NCBI RefSeq assembly: GCF_010183535.1 | Contig: NC_071333.1 | Location: 248,001-312,000 of the forward strand | Reading direction: 5' to 3' | Length of the DNA: 64,000 nt | Source: Caenorhabditis remanei | Taxonomy: Eukaryota > Nematoda > Chromadorea > Rhabditida > Rhabditidae | In this document: piece after piece, positions 34,266-46,000 of the stretch | Position numbering within the stretch: the stretch's first letter is position 1 | Layout of the letters: each line of letters begins with the position of its first letter | Translations under genes and position numbers: made by a program | The notes under the pieces: model-generated | Databases searched by the model: none | Told to the model about the DNA's origin: nothing | The model's input: the letters and a program-made list of their open reading frames with translations, nothing else

Positions 34266-34768
34266 TTATTTGAATTCTGGAACGTCAATCTGCTGAAGAA
34301 CATCCATTCCGAATGTGTTGTGGAAAGCCCGCTGCGCCCAATAGAACACTTCTTCAAATGCTCTTTTCGTATTCTTTATTTCAATTGTCCGTGGGCTATC
34401 GGAAATTCCTCCATATTGGTAAAAATAGTTAATTTTCTCTTCTTCGTCGTCCACTCAAATCTTTCCGATATTTCATAAGCATATCCCGGAAAAAGGTTAC
34501 CAAACATTCAGTGTGATACATAATGTACCCATGGGGGTTGGTGACTCTACATGCTCACACAGAGGAATTCCAGTTTTCCGAAAAAAACATGTAATTGGTA
34601 CTTGAACTAAGGGTTTTCAGCTTACCCAACAGAAGTATGTAGCTGGGCGATATACCACAGCGGCGTCTCTGTGCTCGAGTCGTCGAGCGATGGTCTGAAC
34701 AGGATTTTCCTCCAGAGCTCCAACACTTGGGGTGCGACAATTTTCACAGAATGCCGAGTGACGGTGGT
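34266..34768 (-). pseudogene. Internally deleted copy of the B-box-like family
   Basis: On the minus strand, 34768-34620 encodes the family's Cys-rich exon (AFCENC, then EHRDAAVVYRPATYFCW) with acceptor and donor preserved. About 34570-34500 holds a degraded second zinc half with an early stop. 34454-34266 encodes the family's last exon (RTIEIKNTKRAFEEVFYW) up to a stop. The whole helical middle, about 250 codons in members A and C, is missing. A spliced product would lack most of the protein, so it is called a pseudogene. A separate short gene is possible but less likely. Confidence 0.65.
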
Positions 34769-36550
34769 CTGAAATTAAATATTAAATATTGAATAAAAAA
34801 AGGTGAAATTTCTAATTAAATGATTTGGAGCGTTGATTCTAGCCATTTTGACTAGCACAAGTGCACGAGTGACGTATGTATCTCGAATTATGTTTATGAG
34901 CTCAATCCAGAATATCTGTGATCATAATCAAAAAAGCGGTAGAAAAAGATAATCTCATCAACTTAAAAGTTCACTGTTTGTGGTGGAAAACTCAATGAGT
35001 GCCAGGAACAAGAAGATACAGAAAATGTTTTGAGCGCTTGGACCCATGCTCCTCTTCTCTTGTCTTCTTCTTTTTTTGACGAATGTACAGAAAGAACATG
35101 CACTTCTCAGTCTGGTGAGTGAGGATTCTTGCTCCAAAAAAACTTTTTCCTCAGCCCGGTGCCTGTTCGCCTTGGTATGTCTCGGTTCCCAAAGGGAATA
35201 TCAAAAAGCTACTAACTGACAAAATGTAGCTTACATTAATGTTCATAGAATACTTCATTAGGTGAAAAAGTTTTTACTGCTTTAAAGATAGCCAGGATAG
35301 GATGCTTTGAACCATTGCTACTGGGTGCGCCTCTATTACAAGTTTTACGGTAAAAAAATTTAAAAATTGTTTTCACTTATTGTACTACATATTTAAAAAA
35401 TGACAAATAAACAAATAAATATTATACTTCAAAGGGGGTTTTAAGGGAAATAAGGGGAAGATTATCGGAACAAATTTTGTCTGTCAAACTTCAAATCAGA
35501 TATATAGTCACGAAAATAAAAAAATAGTTAATAGCGAATGAATGTTGGGAACATGATTGAATCAAGCAAATCGAAGAGCCAGGAAAAAAATCAACCAAAA
35601 CGGATTCTGTTTTTGTGTAACATGGCCTGAAGGCCTATGCTTGAGCCAGTCAGAGATTGTCTCTGAAATCGTATATTTCAGTGATCTTTGATCTTCATTT
35701 TCCCCATATTCTTCAACTTTTCAATAACCAATTTCAGATTTTCACTTTCTACTTTCCATCTTCACCAATTTCCCTGAACATTGGTATCTCCCGCTAACGT
35801 TCTTCGCAATTTTGTTGACAGCAGTGTAAACCGTCAGACGGCGCCCCTGCACTCTGAAGGTCGTTCGTTCTCAGCCCCTCTCTAATACACTTTCTTGCAA
35901 ACTAAATTACACACACACGCGCGATACGTTAGGAAAAAGACGAGAGAACGACGAGAGATAAACACGTTGTCTCTTCTTCGTCTCGTGTTCTTGACCAAAT
36001 GCGGTAGCGAAAAGATATGTCGTTCAAAAAGAAGTCGTTTTGCCTCTCCGCTTTTTCCCCCTCTCCAAATACATACGCAAAATTGGGTGTGTGCGAAACG
36101 AGAGAAATGACAAAGTGTCAGGAAAGAGTGCAACTAATAATAATGTAACTCGACGTATTCCATTTTTTCAGCAAATTGAAAACAACGTTTAATACAAAAC
36201 AGAAGACATATTTTTATAAAATTAAATCAATTATGGGGCTATTCATATGTGAAAAAAAAACATATTTCCCAATATTCATTTACCTAAAAGAAACTGCAAA
36301 AAACGAAAAAAAAAAACTATCTTTCCCAAGAAATGTAGTAAAGGGAACACTTATTTCGGACTTGGATAGCACCATTATAAGTGCATGAATTCATCAATGC
36401 AATCTAGTTTTTCGCAATTCAGATCATTTTTCGAGTTTCGAAAACTTTTCTGGTAATTGAAATAAAACAATAATGATGTTTTCACAATTTATTATTTTTC
36501 CTGTTTCGGCCATGAACTTGGACAGTGATATTAAAGAAGTTTCAAAAATA
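34769..36550. other. Intergenic
   Basis: Contains a diverged flank duplicate at about 34960-35110, dispersed repeat copy B at 35168-35350, and a pyrimidine-rich promoter-like tract near 35700-35880. No gene is supported. Confidence 0.4.
35168..35350. repeat. Dispersed repeat, copy B
   Basis: Has the same motif order as 21955-22130: CTCGGTTCCCAAAGGG, AAAAAGCT, ACTGACAAAATGTAG, AGATAGCCAGGATAGGATGC. It ends with a TTTTACGGTAAA end like those of TA-flanked elements. Confidence 0.6.
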
Positions 36551-36588
36551 AAAGAGGGGCTGGCCTCGTCAGCAAGTTACCCCTCTTT
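36551..36588 (+). other. Conserved hairpin, copy 2 (candidate structured RNA)
   Basis: Outer stem AAAAGAGGGG/CCCCTCTTTT encloses CTGGCCTCGTCAGCAAGTTA, followed by further T residues. The apical GCTGGC..TC.TCAGCAAG is shared with copy 1 at 25508-25550. If transcribed on the plus strand the T-run could end a polymerase III transcript; on the minus strand it would lie in the 3' flank of the broken gene at 36866-37986. Confidence 0.45.
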
Positions 36589-36865
36589 TTTTCGAAAAAG
36601 TAATAGTAATGTTTCATTTTTCATGTTTTCCCATTTTTGTAGAGAAGCTAGAGTATTCTCAAGAAATTCCTTTTTTTCCAGCTTTACAAGGCGAAATTGT
36701 TGGGAAAAATACTTTGAACTGTTGTTTTTTTGGTTTCTTCAATATGGAAAAGGTATTTTTTGATATTTTCACAAACCAATACATGGTACGCTTTTGATAT
36801 AGCCCATGGAACCAGAGGGAATTGAGAATGTGCTGGAAGAATCGACTTGGAATCTGACCACATCT

Positions 36866-37986
36866 TCATTTCATCCTTTTTTCGTGAACGCTGCAAATTG
36901 GGTAGTCGAAATGGTATGGGAGCAGTTGGTTTCTCTGAAAATTAAATTATATGAATAGCAATTTCACTGAAATTCAACCGAGATTTTAGACAAAGTAAAT
37001 ATACTTGTATTTACAGTACTGGCCATAAAGAATGCGAAACTTGCAGTTGAAAATGTTCAACTTTGTGACTGTGACACGGCCTCCCTGATAGTCTCACAAT
37101 ATTAAAAAAATAAAAAAATAAATCATGTGGTTATTTCAAATTACACAAGAGAAATGTGAGTATGGCCAAGAAATGTGCGTTTCCAAGAATCTTTGAATGG
37201 GCCATATTCTACACACACACGCACACAGATGAGGTCAAATAGAGAGGATCCCAGCAGCGCAGAATCAATAAAAAGTGTGTGTGTCCGTTCAAAGTGAAAA
37301 ATTAAATATAGGAAAAAAGAAAATCCGGAAAGGAAATTTTGGTAAACGCGTCACAGGCACGCCAAGTCAACTCTATCTGTGTGTCTGTCTGTCCAGATTT
37401 CTTGGAAATTGCGGAGAATGTGACAGAATATATGATTTTTCTGATTGAAACCATAAGAACATCGTCTATTGATCGAACAATAACTCCATATTATGAAGTT
37501 ATCCGACAATTATTGCAGCTAGCATAGCCAAAACACGCAAACGGTCGGTTTTTGGAAAAAATTGATAATTTGAACTTACGATAAGAATTTGTAGACATCA
37601 AGTTAGATTTTTACCATTCTCTGTGAACTTCGGACAATGCGCCAAGGAATCCCTGTTTCTGACACACATTTTCTGATCGAGCGTTTCCAGGAGTCGTTTT
37701 CTGTCATCGGAGTTGTGGTTAGTTTCCAATCTTTTAGAAAACCATTTTTGCTGCTTAACATCTGACAAGCGCATCCGGCCATGTCATCTAATTCAGGGAA
37801 ACAATTGCCATTTCTGAAATAATGGAGTTTGCATTTTGAAGAACACGATTCTAGGAATAAAACAACTTACAAAGTGGTTTTCAGGCCATTTTCTGTTTTT
37901 TTAAGAACGCCGAACCATCAAAAACTTTTTATGATTTGTTGATTCATCTGATTTCTCTTTCTTCATATTTGCAGTGAACTGAGAAC
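36866..37986 (-). pseudogene. Broken gene beside PARP copy 1 (unrecognised protein)
   Basis: Minus-strand exons 37986-37871, 37813-37615 and probably 36934-36866 have proper splice sites. Exon 2 is a clean 66-codon coding stretch with several Cys and Trp (GNCFPELDD, MAGCACQML). In exon 1 the frame shifts at a run of seven A: the reading MVRR before it and KKTENGL after it lie in different frames. The homologous copy at 49950-50244 has eight A and keeps the frame there, but has stops elsewhere. The gene therefore appears inactivated by a one-base loss, unless this is a sequencing error. I do not recognise the protein. Confidence 0.55.
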
Positions 37987-38605
37987 CTGAAAATTGATAT
38001 TTTGAAAGATAAAATGCATGAAAAACCACAACTCTAGCCTTGGGAACGAGAAGAAAGAACGATACTTGCAAAAATGATTGATTCTCGAAAAGGCAGCGTA
38101 AAAATCCGTTGTAATATGATTTTTCATAAATTTTCCTGTTGTATTTCAATAAAAATGATCTAAATAAATTTTTTGTACGTGTTTTTATGAAAAATACTTA
38201 GGAATATCATTTAAAACTGTGAAAAACTGAAGAAAAAAATGCACAAGACTCGCCGGCCGAGGAGGAGGGAAAGTGCGCTCCATTGAGATTTCTCTTCTTT
38301 TTAGAGGAAATGATAATTATTAAACTATAATTGAAGCTACGTGACGTATTTTTTGAAAAAAAAGTCATGAAATGATCAGCAAAAAATTAGCTTTCTTTTG
38401 AATGGTTTGAATAAAAATTCCATTTTTTATTTATTGGAATATTCTCAAATTAATGATTTTCTAAATGGAATGGTGTTGAAAAAAATTGTTATCACTTTTT
38501 TTTCCTTTCAGGATTTTGCTTTTTTCTCTATAACGTTTTTCTCAATTTTTTCTAAACTCATCAAACAAAACAACAATTTTTCAGCTTGTTAAAAATACAT
38601 TCATA

Positions 38606-41600
38606 ATGTACCACCCGGCTGCCCCCCTTCCATTTGCTATCAACTATGAAAAGTCAGGAGAAACTGAGTGCCCGCATTGCTGAAACAAGATTGAAGTGGT
38701 AAGTTTTGACTATAGTTTCACAAACAATAATTCAATAATTACAGGATACTTTGAAAATGTGCCGAGTCAAACATCTCATCTTTCCCAATAGAAATTCGTG
38801 GCCACATTTCCATTCGTGGTACCATTTTGACTGCTTCTTCGACCACATCAATGATGATATTTACTTCACCAAAATCAGTGGAATCGATTCGCTACCTTGG
38901 AAACATCAAAACTTGCTCCAGACTCGAATCAAGCAATTTAGAGATTTCACCGAACAAGAATTCATCGTTTACCACAGTGTGATGGAGCTCTCTTCTTTGA
39001 ATGTGCAGAGGTCAAAATCAAATGGAGAAAAGTGTCAGAAATGTTTGACTAACTTCGCAAGAGGAGAGATCAGAGTCGTTTCAAGACTACAAGTTCTACA
39101 CTTCAAATGCCACGTCAATGTCTTCAGTAAAATTGAAGGGCAACTAGAAGATATTCCCGGCTGGGACAAATTCGGAAAGGAGGCGAGAAAGCTCATCATG
39201 GCAGATTACGCCGCGATTGGTGATTCGAAGAAGCCAAACAAAAAGACACTAAAAGAAAATGGACTCAAAACAGCAGCACGACCATTGTCTGATGACACTG
39301 ACGAGGATGAAATTCAAATAACCAGTGTCAATGGTCCTTGCTCATCAATGAACTTCAAGAAAAAACGTCCAGCTGCCAAGGAAATTGACGGAAGGGAAGA
39401 AGAAAAGAAAAGAAGGAAACTGGACGAGGCAGCTAAAAAAGCACAACATTTTGAACGCCGTATGGAGGTATGTTGAGTTTAAACGCTTTTCATTCGGAAA
39501 GATTTTTTCAATTTTTCCTGTAGAATAAACAGGAGAGTGAGAGAGTTTAGGGAAAGAAAAAACATTGTTTGGCGCAACTAGGTTAACAGTTTGACGGGAT
39601 GAAGGAAGTTGGTGAAGAGGCAATGCTGAAGGCAAGAAACTGTGCCGGCGAGAAAACGCAAGGCGACATGACAAAGCCATTTCTCCCTGAAACCGAATAA
39701 TTTCAGTGCATCATAACGAAATTCTGAAGCTTTTCACTTCACTATCAAATTCAGTCATTTTTCACTGAAAACATCCAAAGTTGTTAACCTTTCGAGCGGT
39801 ACTGCGTTTAGGAAAAACGAGAGAATAAAAGAGCCGAGAGAAAGAGAGATTATTATCGTTTGGCTCTTCTTGGTGATAGCTTGGCTAAGTGAAAGAAATT
39901 GGCGGCGGTGCTATGATAAATACGAGAGAGTGTGTCGGCAAAGAGACTCAAGACGACGAGACGACAAAATTTTGTGGGTCAAATTGAGCGATAATTTAGT
40001 GGTTGAGAGTACGTTTGTTGCCGTGTTGCTCGGTTGAAACGGGTCGCACACATGCAATAATGTTTGGACAAAATAGTAGCTAGAAACTAACTATTTTTTA
40101 TATCAGAAATTATTTTCAGGCTCAAGTCAACCGACTCTTCGAGTGCCGTCAATTTCTCAAGAAGCTATCGGATTCAGAGATATTGGAGCTATTCTCCAAA
40201 AACTCTCAAGAAATTTCTGGAGAGGAGCAACGCCAAGAATCACAACTTATTGATCGGCTTGCGGATTATATTGTGTTCGGAGTGCCGACCGCTTGTTCAA
40301 ACTGCTCCAACGGGTACATTGTGTACAACTCAACTCGTCAGACGTATGCGTGCACTGGATACGTAACACCATACACAAAATGTCTTTTTGAATCGAAGAA
40401 CCCAGTGAGAAACGCTTTCAAGGCTACTGATTGTTTTCGGCATAAATGCTCTCCGAATATTTGTTTCAAATCATTATCGGAACGTCTTTATTTTGATGAA
40501 GAAAAAGACGATGACGTTTCTGAACAGAAAAATGATAAGCCGCTTATGTACGCAGCTGAAGTGTTCGATTTGAATAATGAGGTCCCAACAACCACTAACG
40601 AGGATTCTAACACTCATTTCCTCAAAAAAGGAACCCTGGTGGATGGAAAATTCGAGTTTGCCAAAACAACTCATGTGTTCAAGAATGAAGTCGATGAAGC
40701 TCTCTACCAAGCGACGCTCTCATTGACTGATGTCACCGAAAACAAAAACTCGTATTACAAAATTCAGTTGTTGAAGGATGATGATCACGAGCGCTACTAT
40801 TTATTCAGTTCATGGGGACGAGTGGGTACCAATGTTGGCAACCACAAGTATCAGTCCTATTTCAAGAAAAATGAGGCGGTGGAGGACTTCAAGAAGATTT
40901 TCAACGAGAAGACGAAAAATAACTGGGAGAGTAGAGGAGATTTTCAGAAAATGCCTGGAGCATTCGGTTATGTCGAAACGGATTATTCGGAATTTGTGAG
41001 TCGAACATTTAAATTATTATTATGATTCTTAGTTTCACTCAATTTTCAGGCTCAAATCGCTCCCGGAACCAAAACCAAGCTCCCTAAACGAGTCAAAAAG
41101 GTCGTCATGTCGATCTTCAACTTTGAAAATATGATTTCCGAATTGATGTCATTCAAGATAGATGTCAAAAGGATGCCACTCGGACGTCTTTCCCGAAATC
41201 AAATTCATTCGGCATTTTCGGTTCTCGGTGAGTTCATGGGATTTATCTTCAATGAGCCGGTGGATGAAATGAAAATCCTTGATTGCACCAACAAATTCTA
41301 CACCATCATTCCTCACAACTTTGGGATGGAAGTGCCGGAGCCGATTGACAGTTACGAGAAGGTCGATGAGAAGATTAATATGCTGCACGCACTTCTGGAT
41401 ATCAAATTCGTTTATGATCAAATCTGTGAAAAAGATACAATGAGTGTCCTTGGCGTAGATCCGGTGGATTCAAATTATCAAAGGTTAAGATGTTCAATGA
41501 CGGTAAGACAATTTTTTTTTGAAAACTAGATAATTCTGATTTTTTTTTCAGCCTCTCGACAAAAACTCTTTCGATTACGAGTTGATTAAAGAGTATATGA

Positions 41601-42338
41601 AGAATACTCAAGGATCGACTCATGATGTGAACTGTGATCTGATTGATGTAAGATTTTTAGTCTAAAAATTCTTCAAGTATGAGTGAAATTAAGATTCTCG
41701 AAATCAATCGACAGTGGGAGTCCACAAAATTCAAGAAAGAAATCGGAAACCGACGTCTTCTCTGGCATGGTTCTGGCCTGATGAACTTGGCTGGAATCCT
41801 CGGTCAAGGCCTTCGAATTTCTCCTCCAGAAGCCCCAGCAACCGGATACATGTTTGGAAAAGGAGTTTATTTTGCCGACATGTTCAGTAAAAGTTTATTT
41901 TACTGCCGAGCAAACGCTCAGGATGAGGCATACCTGCTGCTGTGCGATGTAGCACTCGGAAATATGGACCTGAGGATGCAAGCGACAGACATGTCAAAGG
42001 ACACACTTCTAGAAGGGACTAACTCGGTTAAAGGTTAGATTCGGTAAATTAAATCGACTAAGAATCAGATTTTTAGGTGTTGGCCGGGAATGTCCTGATC
42101 AAAATGATAACTTCATTCATTTCGAAGAAGTCGTGATCCCAAAAGGCAAAAGGGTCCAACAAATTCGAGGAATCATAGACGTCGACTACTTTCTCCTATA
42201 CAATGAGTATGTTTACCAACAATTCGACGATTTTTTTTAGTAATTATCAATATTTTCAGATACATTGTATACGACGTGGACCAAATTCAAATCAAATATC
42301 TGGTTCGTGTCAAAGTGCATCGCGCTGAACATTTATAG
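38606..42338 (+). CDS. parp-1: PARP-1 homologue, copy 1, with in-frame TGA in zinc finger 1
   Basis: Poly(ADP-ribose) polymerase, a nuclear NAD+-dependent enzyme that binds DNA breaks. Exons 38606-38698, 38745-39467, 40120-40995, 41050-41502, 41552-41647, 41694-42033, 42077-42206 and 42260-42338 give 930 codons, close to C. elegans PARP-1. Zinc finger 1 has C22-x2-C25 and H58-x2-C61; zinc finger 2 has C128-x2-C131 and H150-x2-C153. A Lys-rich linker follows, then zinc domain 3 (about 300-360), WGR (about 390-490), the helical regulatory domain (about 565-700) and the catalytic domain with H772, Y806 and E904 intact. No BRCT domain is seen. Codon 26, directly after C25, is TGA (38681-38683). 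Everything else is intact. Initiation at a later ATG, readthrough, a sequence error or a recent null allele are all possible. A TTTTTCAG 20 nt before the ATG is a likely spliced-leader acceptor. AATAAA lies at about 42515. Confidence 0.88.
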
Positions 42339-43064
42339 AATTTTAAATCAAAGTTTTTAAATGTTTTAATTTCATATTTATTCTTTTGCTTGTTTTGTTG
42401 TTTTTATTTGAATTTTTATTACTCTCCTGCTAGTTTTGTCTTCCCATGACTCTTTCCATCTCATTGCTGCCAAGTCTCAAATTCCCGCAATACAAACTGT
42501 TTTCTGCCGGTATCAATAAATTTCTTTCTACTTGTTATTGTTTCTAAGAATTGAAGTAGTTTTTTTGAAAAATATACCATCATTTACAAGCAATTAACAA
42601 TTTAAAATTTCTTGGGGCAATTTGTAGTGGGCACAAAGGAGGCTTTATCCCTAAAATATACTTATAGGGTGTAAAGTGACGAAAGTGGACGGATGCTATG
42701 GAATGAATGAATGTAAAGAGTGAAATTGTGAGAAAGAGAGACAGAGAGAGAGAGAGAGAGAAAAAATTAAAATAAAAAATAACATGTAATTTCGGCAAAA
42801 TCTGAAGAAAACTTCTCTCAAATTACGTATTTTCGTTTACAACCTATTTCCAATTTCAACCCCCAACTTCCGTTTTTAAAAGTATAATTCCGATTTTTGA
42901 ATTTCAATTTTCGTTTTCGGATATTTACTTCGGACTTCCGCTTTGATAAAAAACTTATTGTTAGTTCCACACGCTTTTATTCAAGATCTCTTTACATTTT
43001 TCCAATTTTATTACCAATAATCATTCACAGAATAAAAGAAAATTAAATGCTAAAATACAATATA
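42339..43064. other. Tail-to-tail spacer
   Basis: 3' flanks of PARP copy 1 (+) and the B-box-like gene C (-). The part up to about 42605 is homologous to 53733-54015 after PARP copy 2, marking the right edge of the older duplication. An AG-dinucleotide tract lies at 42731-42765. Confidence 0.5.
42731..42765. repeat. AG microsatellite
   Basis: An AGAG run of about 30 nt in the spacer after PARP copy 1. Confidence 0.8.
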
Positions 43065-46000
43065 TTATCGTTCATACCATTTCTTGCGGAGCACAACATC
43101 TCGATTAGCAGAGAGTTCTGTTGTCTCGAAAATTTTTACAAGTAGAACTTCAAACGCATCCGTTATTTTAGCGGCAAATGTCGGAACTCCAGGTTGACCT
43201 CTCAAATGAATATCGTAATACACGTTATCATGTATATCTTCGTGTTTTGTCATCTCCACAGTATCCCCGACCTGAAAAAAAAATATATATATGCATTTTA
43301 AAACAACTTTGGAAAGTTAGACTTACACATTTGAAAAGTAGCGAGTTTCGTGGGAGAATATCATTGTTGGAGCGACGTCTTTCGATTTGAAGAACAGATA
43401 TCGACGTCCTTGTTGTGATGAGGATGTTCCTAAAACTATTTATTTCAGAGACTATTGATTACAGACTTGTAAAAAAATCGGGCATGTCGGGGCTGAACAA
43501 TCTCTCGTTCCTGATTCAAAAATAGGAGCTAATTTTTCATCAATATTTTGGAAAATGTTCGAAAATGTAGAGAAAAAGTGCATACAAGGGAACCCCAAGC
43601 ACTTGCAAGTTTGAATTTGATGAAACTTTGATGGGAGGTCAAGGACCCCTCCAATAGAGCTCTCACAAAATATTGGAATTCGCCCGACACTCTGCTCTGA
43701 GTTAAGGACTCGCAAAGTTTGGGTCAGATTTAACACAGTAAACCTCATTTCCTCATTTCTCAACGGGGAAGGGATCGACCCCATACAAAGCATTTTGGTT
43801 TTTTTGGTTTTTCTGGGTGGACTAGATTCATCATTATTTGAACGCTTTTTGGTGATTTTTTATATTGTTCCGTACTTATTTTACCATGAAATTTCATTAT
43901 TTGAAGTTTTGGAAAAATTATTTTTTGGCCGAAATTTTCAAAGTTCCTCACCATTTGGGTGCCAATTTTATACAAAACAAATCATCAAAATAACGCTTGG
44001 GAATCGTCAAGGACAGTACCCATGATCCCATAACCTATTAGAGAGACATGAGAAGTGAATTTTTAATCATTCTTCGGCCCTTCCATCCCAACGCACATCT
44101 CCTTGGCCAGTCGAAAACGTGGAAAAAGGAGGGGACATTTTGGGAACTGTAGAGATGTGAGGAAATGAAGTTTACTGTGTTAAATCTGACCCAAACATTG
44201 AGAGCCTTTCTCACATTTCAGAGCAGAGTGCCGGGCGGATTCCAATATTTTGTGAGAGCTCTATTGTAGGGGTCCTTGACCTCCCACCAAAGTTTCATCA
44301 AATCTCAAACTCGCAAGTGCTTGGGGTTCCCTTGTTGAATTATCTTACATGTATTCGCCTTGCGACTTATGTTTGAATTTTTGTCAAAAACTAGACCTTT
44401 TCCAGAAAAAATTTCAAAAAATTTAAGCATTGGTCCAAAACGGCTCGAACTGGGCCGGGTAGTCGGCCGTGTGAAAAGTCTCGATAATTATAATCACTCA
44501 CCAGTTCTCATCCTCTTTATGAAGAAACCGACAGGATACATTGTATCGAATCAGTGTCAACTCTCTGATTTTATATAAAAATAGAAGAAACTCGAAGGCC
44601 AAGTCTTGTTGCGACGCATGTGCTAAAAACCGATTAATTCTTAATGGTTCCCATATTGAACTTATACCTTCGAGCACAACTTTTCTTAATGTTGTAAGTT
44701 CCACTTTTTTAGTGAACGTATTATAAATAGGATAAAAATCAGAGGCATTGTGTTTTTCTCGTGGAAGAGTTACTGAAAATTTTCAATTATTGAGATAAAT
44801 TTTTTTAAACTCACTAAGATCATCAGAGAGTTGTATTTTCTTAGCTTTATCAATGAGTTCCTTCCATTCATTTGTTTCGGTTGCCATCTTATTGTCTTCC
44901 TTTTTCAACAAATTTTCAATCTGGATGATGAGGAGTTCAAACTCCATGAGTTCTCTTTTGAACCGAAGATCAATGTAGTCCAGAGCTTTGAGTTTGTTAT
45001 TGAAGATATCTTTACAATCCATGTAGGGGTTTGTTTTATTTCTTTCCCATCCTTTATCCATGTATGTGATCTGTAATTTCAGTACATGAAATGTTAGACT
45101 CTAAAAAAAAGTCACCTTCTCCTCGACAAGTTTATATCCTGCTGAGAAAGATAATCGAAATCTGGAAACATGAAATTTTGGCTATTGAGAACTTGTTTCG
45201 CATCATGGTATAGTAACAGAGTTGCAACGGGCCGGGACGAAATTTCAGTGAATTTTTTATTGGTTTTTTAATGAAAAATGCAAATTTTTTACTATGATTT
45301 TGAATTTTTACAAAAACTCTAATCTACAGTAGATTTTTGACTATTTCTTAGAAAAAATTCAAAAACATTGTGAAAACATTGTACACATTTTTTGAATACA
45401 GGCCGACCGGGCCAAGCCGGGTCGAGATTTTGCAAGTGTTTTGGATCTCCCTCTCTATTTTAAAAACTCACTCTTCGTGTGGCGCTTGACATTCTTTTAC
45501 TTCTCGGATCTTCTTTTTCACAAGTGCAATCGAGTCACGCAACGTTCTGCGGTAGTAATCGACCAGAAAATTGATATCGTAGCACTTGTGACCTTGATGC
45601 TCCTCAATCCAACATTGGTGACAGATAAATTTGGATTCGTCCTGCAATAGAATGTGATCTCATGCAAGAACTAGCATAGACTCCTAAAAATTGAAAAGGT
45701 GACTTACCCAGCAAACGTAAAGATGCATTTGATATGCACCAGATTGGTCTCTATGCTTGAGGCACGGAGATGACGAGTTCTGAAATTATGAAATGACTCT
45801 CATAATTGCTCATAATTTTTGTTTTCGTTTACCTCACGAGCACCTTCAATTACAGGCGGAGATTGGGCCATGTCCTTAAGTTTTTGGATGACACACTCCT
45901 CCTCCTCTTCGTCATCGGAATCTGAAGAAAAATATTAGAAAGATAAAAAGCAATTGTAAAAAATCAAAATCTCTAAAGGTGGTCATAAATTTGTTTCCTA

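Noticed and set aside
36684..36896. Separate small minus-strand gene (70-residue frame)
   Set aside because: The frame overlaps the probable last exon of the broken gene in another frame and runs into AT-rich sequence without signals.
38681..38683. The TGA in PARP zinc finger 1 as a selenocysteine codon
   Set aside because: PARP is not a selenoprotein family, and the position (next to, not in place of, a zinc-binding Cys) is usually Lys or similar. I did not identify a SECIS-like hairpin in the 3' flank.
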